64,000 nt of DNA from assembly GCA_007280515.1 (NCBI GenBank), contig QYPL01000014.1:62001-126000 (forward strand), read 5' to 3'. How positions within the stretch are numbered: the stretch's first letter is position 1; each line of letters opens with the position of its first letter. The position numbers were made by a program, and so were the translations under genes. Below are positions 54,005-61,089 of this stretch, piece after piece. The DNA is from Sediminibacterium sp. (GTDB taxonomy: Bacteria > Bacteroidota > Bacteroidia > Chitinophagales > Chitinophagaceae). The notes under the pieces were generated by a model. The model did not search any database and was not told where the DNA came from. It was given only the letters and a program-made list of their open reading frames with translations.

Positions 54005-54604
54005 ATGAATATCAATTTTACAAAATACGCAGACGGCCTTGTGCCAGCCATAGTGCAAGATGCCAATACTAAAACTGTATTAATGTTGGGCTTTATGAAT
54101 CAGGCAGCAGTAGATGCTACATTTGCTGAAGGTAAAGTCACTTTTTATAGCCGATCTAAAAATAGATTATGGACCAAGGGAGAAGAGAGCGGTAATTTCT
54201 TGAATTATATAAGTATGAAGGAGGACTGTGATCAGGATACTTTATTAATACAAGCAAGCCCTGAAGGTCCTGTTTGTCATATGGGCACTGACACTTGCTG
54301 GGGAGAGGACAATAATAATGGTACCGCTTTTTTAAATAAATTAGAACAGATAATTGCAGATAGAAAAAATGCAGATCCTTCAAGCTCTTATGTAGCTAGT
54401 TTATTTGCGAAGGGAATTAATAAAATAGCGCAGAAAGTAGGAGAAGAAGCAGTAGAATTAGTCATTGAGGCTAAGGACAACGATGAGAGGTTATTCTTGG
54501 ATGAATCGGCCGATTTACTGTTTCATTACCTAATTCTTTTACAGTCAAAAGGTTATCAATTAGCCGATGTGGTGAAAGTTTTAGCCGAAAGACATAAGCC
54601 CTAA
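54005..54604 (+). CDS. hisIE: Bifunctional phosphoribosyl-AMP cyclohydrolase / phosphoribosyl-ATP pyrophosphatase
   Basis: Steps two and three of the histidine pathway. Residues 1-107 are HisI, with FMNQAAVDATFAEGKVTFYSRSKNRLWTKGEESGNFL and the zinc-binding DCDQDTLLI, GPVCHMGTDTCW; residues 108-199 are HisE with SSSYVASLFAKGINKIAQKVGEEAVELVIEAK and DESADLLFHYLILL. This completes a full set of histidine enzymes with hisG, D, C, B, H, A and F. No clear terminator follows. Confidence 0.97.
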   Translation: MNINFTKYADGLVPAIVQDANTKTVLMLGFMNQAAVDATFAEGKVTFYSRSKNRLWTKGEESGNFLNYISMKEDCDQDTLLIQASPEGPVCHMGTDTCWGEDNNNGTAFLNKLEQIIADRKNADPSSSYVASLFAKGINKIAQKVGEEAVELVIEAKDNDERLFLDESADLLFHYLILLQSKGYQLADVVKVLAERHKP

Positions 54605-54663
54605 TTTTTAATGCTTATCTTTGACCTCTTATAATCTATACAATAACAGTTTCAATTAATCTT

Positions 54664-55758
54664 ATGAATACAATAATTCGCAAAATAGTAATGGTATTTA
54701 TGCTTGCATTTTGCAGCATGAATTTAATGGCGCAGTCTTTAGAAATTACAGGGAGCATAAAAAATATTCCAGACCAAACCATAGTTACTTTATTAGATGG
54801 CATGGCCAATAAAGAAGTAGCTACTGCAACCCTAGTTGGAGGTAAGTTCGAATTAAAAACAACGCTAGTAAATACAGGTATTTATGTAGTCTCCTTTAAA
54901 GGTACTAAAACACAAATTCCTTTATTTGTTGGAAATGATAAGCTTACTATGGAGGGAGACGCGAATGCCCCTAAAGAAATAGTATACCAAGGTTCTCCAA
55001 GTCAAGATGTATATCAATCCTATATGAAGAAATTGGACCCGTTAATGTCTAGTTATTTTGGCAGCTTAGGAGCAGCAGAGGCAGAAAAAGAGGCTACTAA
55101 GAAAGACTCTATTGGTAAACAAGCTGAATTACAATCACAAGCTATTATTGACGAGTATGTTAGTGTTAGTAAAGTAAATAATCAGTCTCCAGTTTCTACT
55201 TTTTTCTTATTTCAAATGGCAAATATATTTCCCGCTGTAAAGGAAACCTTACCTGATTACTACGCTGTTTTAGAAGGCGATGCTAAGAAAGGAACTTTTG
55301 CAGACGTGATTGAGAAAACTTTACAAACTGCAGGTGTAGGAAAAATGGGTACAGTGCTTCCAGAGTTCACACAAAACGATGTCAATGGAAAGCCATTTAA
55401 ATTGTCTTCTTTAAGAGGTAAATATGTACTAGTTGATTTTTGGGCTAGCTGGTGTGGCCCTTGTCGTGCAGAGAACCCGAATGTGGTAAAAACCTATAAC
55501 GCGTTTAAGAATAAAAATTTCACCGTACTAGGTGTGTCTTTAGATCAAGATAAACCAAGATGGTTAGAGGCTATTAAAAAAGATGGCCTTAGTTGGGCAC
55601 ATGTAAGTGATTTAAAATACTGGAATAATGAGGTAGCGGTTCAATTTGGTATTCAAAGTATTCCTGCAAGTTTTTTAATTGATCCTAATGGCGTTATTAT
55701 TGGTAGAGACTTAAGAGGAGATGATTTGGTGAAAGCGCTTAAGGCAGTTATTAAATAA
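54664..55758 (+). CDS. TlpA-like thiol-disulfide oxidoreductase with DUF4369
   Basis: A 364-residue exported protein with a signal peptide ending NLMAQ at about residue 24. Residues about 25-120 form the DUF4369 beta-domain (LEITGSIKNIPDQTIVTLLDG); a helical linker follows; residues about 225-364 are a thioredoxin/AhpC-TSA domain with WASWCGPC and redox cysteines C264 and C267, and the cis-proline in GIQSIPASFLID. Such proteins keep periplasmic thiols reduced, for example for cytochrome c maturation. A TATCTTTG box at 54616-54623 could be its own promoter; otherwise it is read from the his-trp unit. Confidence 0.92.
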   Translation: MNTIIRKIVMVFMLAFCSMNLMAQSLEITGSIKNIPDQTIVTLLDGMANKEVATATLVGGKFELKTTLVNTGIYVVSFKGTKTQIPLFVGNDKLTMEGDANAPKEIVYQGSPSQDVYQSYMKKLDPLMSSYFGSLGAAEAEKEATKKDSIGKQAELQSQAIIDEYVSVSKVNNQSPVSTFFLFQMANIFPAVKETLPDYYAVLEGDAKKGTFADVIEKTLQTAGVGKMGTVLPEFTQNDVNGKPFKLSSLRGKYVLVDFWASWCGPCRAENPNVVKTYNAFKNKNFTVLGVSLDQDKPRWLEAIKKDGLSWAHVSDLKYWNNEVAVQFGIQSIPASFLIDPNGVIIGRDLRGDDLVKALKAVIK

Positions 55759-55777
55759 AAATTATAGAAATAATTCT

Positions 55778-55808
55778 AAAAGCCTGCTAATGAATGGGAG
55801 GCTTTTTT
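55778..55808. terminator. Intrinsic terminator at convergent junction
   Basis: AAAAGCCT (55778-55785) pairs with AGGCTTTT (55799-55806) around a 13-base loop and is followed by further T. It ends the thioredoxin gene and can also serve the converging 55838 gene. Confidence 0.75.
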
Positions 55809-55837
55809 GTATCTTATATTTTTCAAGCTTTGAAACA

Positions 55838-56296
55838 CTATTTTATGTATTTCTTAGCCAACCAACTTTCTGAAATAGGTTGTAACCAGTCTTTTTCCAT
55901 AGCGGCTTTATTGCCCACTAAATTATTAAAGTATAAAGTATCTTTTGCTAAAATGCCATTTTCTAGGGCATAGCCTACTTGTGCAAGAGGAATAGTTTGT
56001 ACTTTATCTTTTACCCAAAATGCCAATAGTTCACGATTGAACATTTGTACATTGTTCATTAGTTCTATTTGCTTTATAATATGTACCGAACTATCGGTAC
56101 TGCAGCCACCCACGCCGGTTTGTGACTCATCGGCCATTATCACAATAAACTGACCATATAATATAGTGGCAAAGCCCTTCACCGCTGCGCCATGGCTTTT
56201 CCAGTTATCGGTAAATGCTTCTAGTATTTCTTCTGCTTGAAAAAGTTCTGGCAGGGTAAAAGTTCTATTACTTTGATATATCCATGTCTTTGACAT
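55838..56296 (-). CDS. Unrecognised small cytoplasmic protein
   Basis: 152 residues from MSKTWIYQSNRTFTLPE; an upstream ATG at 56341 would give 167. No signal peptide or membrane helix. The segment KTWIYQSNRTFTLPELFQAEEILEAFTDNWKSHGAAVKGFATILYG and later DESQTGVGGCSTDSSVHIIKQIE look well ordered and resemble a family often seen in Bacteroidota without known function. It carries a single cysteine in GGCSTDSS. It is the last gene after the two Fe-S protein genes (spacing 94 bases from the shorter start), so a link to that electron-transfer pair is possible but unproven. Confidence 0.72.
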   Translation of the reverse strand: MSKTWIYQSNRTFTLPELFQAEEILEAFTDNWKSHGAAVKGFATILYGQFIVIMADESQTGVGGCSTDSSVHIIKQIELMNNVQMFNRELLAFWVKDKVQTIPLAQVGYALENGILAKDTLYFNNLVGNKAAMEKDWLQPISESWLAKKYIK

Positions 56297-56390
56297 TGGA
56301 TGAAAATTTTGAGGTAGTATGGTCTTTAAATCAACGGTCATTATTATTATTTACAGGCATTTTTATTATTTATTTAAAATCAATTAAATC

Positions 56391-57170
56391 CTATTGCATC
56401 GCTTTTGCAATCATTTCGGCAATGTCTAATACTTGAGTATTTACTTCTTCGTCTCTATTTTTAATACCATCACTTAGCATGGTATTGCAAAAAGGGCAGG
56501 CGCTAGCTACAAAATCGGACTTGGTTTCAATGGCTTCATCTGCTCTTTCCCTATTCACTCTTTTATCTCCTTTCTCTTCTTCTTTAAACATTTGCGCTCC
56601 ACCAGCGCCACAACAAAGCCCCTTGGACTTACATCTTTTCATTTCTCTTAATTCCATATCCAAACTCTCTAATACTTTTCTAGGGGCTTCGTAAATTTCA
56701 TTGGCCCTGCCTAAATAACAACTATCGTGGTAAGTAATGGATTTTCCTTTCCATTCATTACTATCGGTAATTTTAATTTTGCCTTGTTCAATGAGTTCTT
56801 GTAAAAATTGGGTGTGATGAATGACTTCATAATTACCTCCTAGAACAGGGTACTCATTTTTTAAAATATTAAAACAGTGTGGGCAAGTAGTCACAATTTT
56901 TTTAATAGAGTAACCATTCAAAATTTGAATATTTTGATAGGCCATCATTTGAAACATAAATTCATTGCCGGCTCTTCTTGCCGGGTCGCCAGTGCAAGCT
57001 TCTTCCTTGCCTAAAATGGCATAGTTAACACCTGCTTTATCTAATATGGTAGCGAAGGCCTTGGTAATTTTCTGTGCTCTTTGATCAAAGCTACCCGCAC
57101 AGCCTACCCAAAATAAAACTTCTGGGGTTTGTCCGCTTGCGATCATCTCAGCCATTGTATTTACTTTCAT
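56391..57170 (-). CDS. CCG-domain Fe-S oxidoreductase subunit (HdrD/LutA-like)
   Basis: About 259 residues from MKVNTMAEMIA (57170); a longer frame to 57284 overlaps the upstream gene and adds nothing conserved. Two cysteine-rich CCG domains are visible: EVLFWVGCAGSFDQRA, TTCPHCFNILKNEY and DSCYLGRANEIYE, KGLCCGAGGAQMF, ASACPFCNTML. These motifs hold noncubane or [4Fe-4S] clusters in heterodisulfide reductase D, GlpC, and LutA/E relatives. It is 10 bases after the membrane subunit gene and should form a complex with it. Electron donor and acceptor unknown. Confidence 0.9.
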   Translation of the reverse strand: MKVNTMAEMIASGQTPEVLFWVGCAGSFDQRAQKITKAFATILDKAGVNYAILGKEEACTGDPARRAGNEFMFQMMAYQNIQILNGYSIKKIVTTCPHCFNILKNEYPVLGGNYEVIHHTQFLQELIEQGKIKITDSNEWKGKSITYHDSCYLGRANEIYEAPRKVLESLDMELREMKRCKSKGLCCGAGGAQMFKEEEKGDKRVNRERADEAIETKSDFVASACPFCNTMLSDGIKNRDEEVNTQVLDIAEMIAKAMQ

Positions 57171-57180
57171 AGCTAGTTTT

Positions 57181-58470
57181 TTATGCTTGATTTGTCCAGG
57201 CATCTCTATCGTCTGGTGCAAATTTCCAAGGTGCAAAATTATTTTCAATATTACTAAACATGCTATTCCACTCTTGTGGTGCATTGCTTTCTTCCATCAC
57301 TAGTGACCTACGTAGCTCCATAATAATATCTAAGGGAGAAATGCTGATAGGACATTCTTCTACACAAGCATTACAAGTAGTACATGCTCTTAATTCTTCT
57401 ACTGTAATATAATCGTGTAATAAAGTTTTATTATCAGGCATAAAGCTTTTATGTAGGTCAATATTTTTACCTACTGCTTCTAATCTGTCTCTAGTAGCCA
57501 TCATAATTTTACGAGGGCTTAATAATTTCCCTGTTATATTAGCAGGGCATGCTGCTGTGCAACGACCACATTCGGTACAACTATACGCGTCCATTAAATT
57601 TTTTGAACTCAGATCCATCACATCCTTAGCGCCAAAGCTAGCAGGAGCAGCGGCCCCTGTGGGCACTAGTTCAGGTTGCATAGCATACAATACTTCGTTT
57701 TGCACTTCTGGCATATTATTCATCATGCCCTTGGGTGTAAGGGGCGCATAATAAGTGTTCGGGAAGGCTAAAATAATATGTAAGTGTTTTGAATAAGGTA
57801 GGTAGTTCATGAAAATATAAATACCCATAATATGTAACCACCAAGCACTATGTTCAATAATAAAAAGGGTATCATTATTTATTCCACTCAATAAGGGTTG
57901 AAGGCTTGATGAAATAATAAAATGCGTTTCAGTATCGGCTGCGTTCATCATTAAGAACAAACCCATTAAAATAATTTCAGCAATTAAAATATAATTAGCA
58001 TCGGAGCGAGGCCAGCCTGCTAAGTCGTTACTCATAAATCTTTTAAGTTTCAACATATTTCTTCTCACTAAAAAAATAATACAAGCCACAAACACCAGGG
58101 CTGCTAGTATTTCAAAACTATTTATAACAAAATTATATACTGAAATGGCATCCATCTTTTCAAAATAGGTTTCAAAAATTCGGTGGGTGCCCAATATGCC
58201 ATCTGCCATAATTTCAAGTAGCTCAATATTAATAATGATAAAACCAACGTATAAAATTATATGCAAAATAGCAACGATAGGTTTTGTAAACATTTTCTTC
58301 TGCCCCAAGGCTAGCAAAAAAACATTTTTCCAACGCCTTGCTTTTTGATCATTGACAAAGCCAGCCTTACCTATTAAAATATTTCTTCTAATGCGAAGTA
58401 AATTTTTACCAAAAACAGATAGTGCCGTTGCTGTAAGAATAATAAAGAGGATTTGAGCTATGATAGCCAT
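57181..58470 (-). CDS. Membrane-bound [4Fe-4S] ferredoxin-type subunit (HdrE/D-like)
   Basis: A 429-residue protein with an N-terminal membrane part of about five or six helices (residues 1-22, 60-85, 115-140, 160-185, 205-235) and a cytoplasmic C-terminal part with two [4Fe-4S] sites: CTECGRCTAACPANI and CTTCNACVEECPI. The pattern is that of quinone-linked membrane dehydrogenase modules related to HdrE/GlpC. The pair with the CCG subunit suggests electron flow between a soluble donor and the quinone pool. A TAGTTTTG box on the minus strand (58488-58495) lies 18 bases upstream. Confidence 0.9.
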   Translation of the reverse strand: MAIIAQILFIILTATALSVFGKNLLRIRRNILIGKAGFVNDQKARRWKNVFLLALGQKKMFTKPIVAILHIILYVGFIIINIELLEIMADGILGTHRIFETYFEKMDAISVYNFVINSFEILAALVFVACIIFLVRRNMLKLKRFMSNDLAGWPRSDANYILIAEIILMGLFLMMNAADTETHFIISSSLQPLLSGINNDTLFIIEHSAWWLHIMGIYIFMNYLPYSKHLHIILAFPNTYYAPLTPKGMMNNMPEVQNEVLYAMQPELVPTGAAAPASFGAKDVMDLSSKNLMDAYSCTECGRCTAACPANITGKLLSPRKIMMATRDRLEAVGKNIDLHKSFMPDNKTLLHDYITVEELRACTTCNACVEECPISISPLDIIMELRRSLVMEESNAPQEWNSMFSNIENNFAPWKFAPDDRDAWTNQA

Positions 58471-58596
58471 AATGGTAATTGAATGATCAAAACTAATACA
58501 AATTTAACCCATTTTTTTAAGCCAAAAATCTAAAATGCCTACTTAATTGGATAACTTGCAATTATTGCTTAAAATTGCTTTTTAATTAGTGTAAAT

Positions 58597-60324
58597 ATGA
58601 GTCTAACAATAGCCCAAAAAGTTGAACAATGGTTAGCTGGTAATTATGACCAGGCCACTAAGGATGCTATTGCCTTTATGCAATCACAGCCAGGCGATGA
58701 ACTGGTCGATAGTTTTTATAAAAATTTAGAATTTGGAACGGGTGGCTTAAGAGGTATTATGGGGGTGGGTACCAATAGAATAAATAAGTATACCATTGGA
58801 ATGGCTACCCAAGGTTTTGCGAATTATCTAAATAAGACATACCCCAATGAAAAAATTTCGGTGGTAGTGGGTCATGATTCTAGAAATAATGCAAGGTTTT
58901 TCGCCGAAACTACGGCACAAGTATTTGCTGCCAATGGTATTAAAGTTTATTTATTTGAGGCCTTACGTCCTACACCTGAATTAAGTTTTGCAATTCGAAC
59001 ACTAGCTGCAAAGGGAGGGGTGGTTTGCACCGCTTCTCATAATCCCAAAGAATATAATGGCTACAAGGCTTATTGGAATGATGGAGGTCAGTTAGTACCC
59101 CCACATGATAAAAATGTTATTATAGAAGTGGAATCTATTCAGTCTATTGATGATGTTAAATGGGAGGGAGGCGCTGCCAATATTGAACTTATTGGATATG
59201 CAATGGATGAAGCCTATACAAAAATGCTTCAAACATTAAGTGTGTATCCGGAACTCATTGCTAAGCAACACAATTTGAAAATTGTATACACTCCAATTCA
59301 TGGTACTGGTATAACCTTAGTGCCAAAAGTTTTAGCTGCTTATGGATTTACCAATGTGCATGTTGTAGAAGAGCAGTCCATACCCGATGGTAATTTTCCT
59401 ACCGTGCATTATCCTAATCCAGAGGAAACGGAGACTATGAGCATTGGTTTAAATAAAGCCAAAGCATTAGACGCAGACATTGTTCTTGGAACCGACCCTG
59501 ATGCAGATAGAGTAGGTGTGGGTGTTAAAAATAATAAGGGGGAATGGGTGCTAATGAATGGAAATCAAACAGCAGTATTGGCTTTTGCTTATATGATGGA
59601 GGCCCGCAAGGCCAAAGGCGTTGCCAAACCCAATGATATGGTTATAACCACTATTGTGACTACTGCAATGATTAATGAGGTGGCCAAGCAAAATAAGGTG
59701 AACTGCTACAATGTATTAACAGGTTTTAAATGGGTGGCTGAATTAGTAAAAGAAAAAGAAGGCAAGGAAAATTATATTATTGGAGGAGAAGAGAGTTTTG
59801 GTTTAATGATTGGAGATCAAATTAGAGACAAGGATGCGGTAAGTGCAGTAGCTATTTTATGTGAAATGGCAGCCTATGAAAAAGCAAAAGGGAGCACCTT
59901 ATTTGACAAACTCATTGAGCTTTATATACAATACGGTTTTTATTATGAAAACTTAATTAGTATTACCAAAAAAGGAATGAATGGACAAGCAGCCATTGCC
60001 AAAATGATGGAAGACTATAGACAATCACCGCCTAGCACTATTGACGGAGAAGCAGTGACCACCTTATTGGATTATGAATTACAAATTGGGAAGAATTTAG
60101 CAACAGGAGAAACCTGGAAGCTTGAATTACCTAAGAGTAATGTTTTACAATTTATAACAGCAGATGGAACTAAGATTTCAGCAAGACCTAGTGGTACAGA
60201 GCCTAAAATAAAATTTTATTTTAGTGTGAATACAAAATTAAAAGACAAGGCTAGCTTTGATGTCACTTATCAAATGCTTCAAGATAAAATTAAGGCCATC
60301 ATTTCTTCAATGCAATTAAATTAA
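58597..60324 (+). CDS. pgm: Phosphoglucomutase / phosphohexomutase
   Basis: A 575-residue alpha-D-phosphohexomutase interconverting hexose-1- and -6-phosphates (or phosphopentoses). The phosphoserine is S147 in CTASHNP; the Mg2+ loop is GTDPDADRVGVGV; the sugar-binding loop is IGGEESFGLM; the phosphate-binding loop in domain 4 is SARPSGTEPKIKFY. The length and N-terminal FGTGGLRGIMGVGTNRIN fit the PgcA/PGM2 group. Four bases before the methyltransferase gene, so the two form an operon. Divergent from the Fe-S genes. Confidence 0.95.
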   Translation: MSLTIAQKVEQWLAGNYDQATKDAIAFMQSQPGDELVDSFYKNLEFGTGGLRGIMGVGTNRINKYTIGMATQGFANYLNKTYPNEKISVVVGHDSRNNARFFAETTAQVFAANGIKVYLFEALRPTPELSFAIRTLAAKGGVVCTASHNPKEYNGYKAYWNDGGQLVPPHDKNVIIEVESIQSIDDVKWEGGAANIELIGYAMDEAYTKMLQTLSVYPELIAKQHNLKIVYTPIHGTGITLVPKVLAAYGFTNVHVVEEQSIPDGNFPTVHYPNPEETETMSIGLNKAKALDADIVLGTDPDADRVGVGVKNNKGEWVLMNGNQTAVLAFAYMMEARKAKGVAKPNDMVITTIVTTAMINEVAKQNKVNCYNVLTGFKWVAELVKEKEGKENYIIGGEESFGLMIGDQIRDKDAVSAVAILCEMAAYEKAKGSTLFDKLIELYIQYGFYYENLISITKKGMNGQAAIAKMMEDYRQSPPSTIDGEAVTTLLDYELQIGKNLATGETWKLELPKSNVLQFITADGTKISARPSGTEPKIKFYFSVNTKLKDKASFDVTYQMLQDKIKAIISSMQLN

Positions 60325-60328
60325 TAGC

Positions 60329-61000
60329 ATGAGAAAATGGGAAGATTTAGTAGATACTTATTTGCATAAAGGACTTCGAAAAAAATTAGTAGAAATTTTA
60401 AAGGAGAAAGGCATTACGGATATTAAAGTCTTGGAAGCTATTCACTCTATACCTAGGCATTATTTTTTAGACTCGGCCTTTGATAAAATTGCTTACGAAG
60501 ACCGCGCCTTCCCTATAGCTGCGGACCAGACCATTTCACAGCCTTATACGGTGGCTTATCAAACACAACTACTCCAAATTAAGAAGGGAGAGAAAGTACT
60601 TGAAATAGGCACGGGAAGTATGTATCAGACAACTGTGCTTGCCGCTATGGGTGCACAGGTATTTACCATCGAAAGACAAAAACAATTATTTGAGCAAACG
60701 CCCACTTATTTATTTAAAGAGCAATATCCTACCCTACAATTTTTCTTTGGAGATGGATTTGAAGGCCTGCCTTTATTAGCACCCTTCGATAAAATATTAA
60801 TTACTGCAGCTGCGCCCAAAATTCCAGAAAAATTATGGGCTCAATTAAAAATAAGTGGTAAGATGGTCATTCCTTTAGATGAATCTGATGGGGCACAAAG
60901 AATGCTAAGGCTTACTAAAAAAAGAGATGGCTCTGTAAAGCAAGAAAAGTTTACTACTTTCTCATTCGTACCCATGCTGAAAGGAAAAACCCAGAAATAA
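60329..61000 (+). CDS. pcm: Protein-L-isoaspartate O-methyltransferase
   Basis: A 223-residue SAM-dependent enzyme of the Pcm family that repairs isoaspartyl residues. It has IPRHYFLDSAFDKIAYEDRAFPI, AADQTISQPYTVAYQTQLL and the SAM motif VLEIGTGSMYQTTVLAAMG (the usual GSGYQ is GSMYQ here), then DGFEGLPLLAPFDKILITAAAPKIPE. Four bases after pgm. The change in the SAM loop is mild and activity is likely kept. Confidence 0.93.
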   Translation: MRKWEDLVDTYLHKGLRKKLVEILKEKGITDIKVLEAIHSIPRHYFLDSAFDKIAYEDRAFPIAADQTISQPYTVAYQTQLLQIKKGEKVLEIGTGSMYQTTVLAAMGAQVFTIERQKQLFEQTPTYLFKEQYPTLQFFFGDGFEGLPLLAPFDKILITAAAPKIPEKLWAQLKISGKMVIPLDESDGAQRMLRLTKKRDGSVKQEKFTTFSFVPMLKGKTQK

Positions 61001-61089
61001 ACTTTTAAGGGTTCACTCCTGGGCTACGATTATAAAACTATCTTTTAAAAAATCTAATTATCTATTTCTAATTACCTATTTATTATTAA

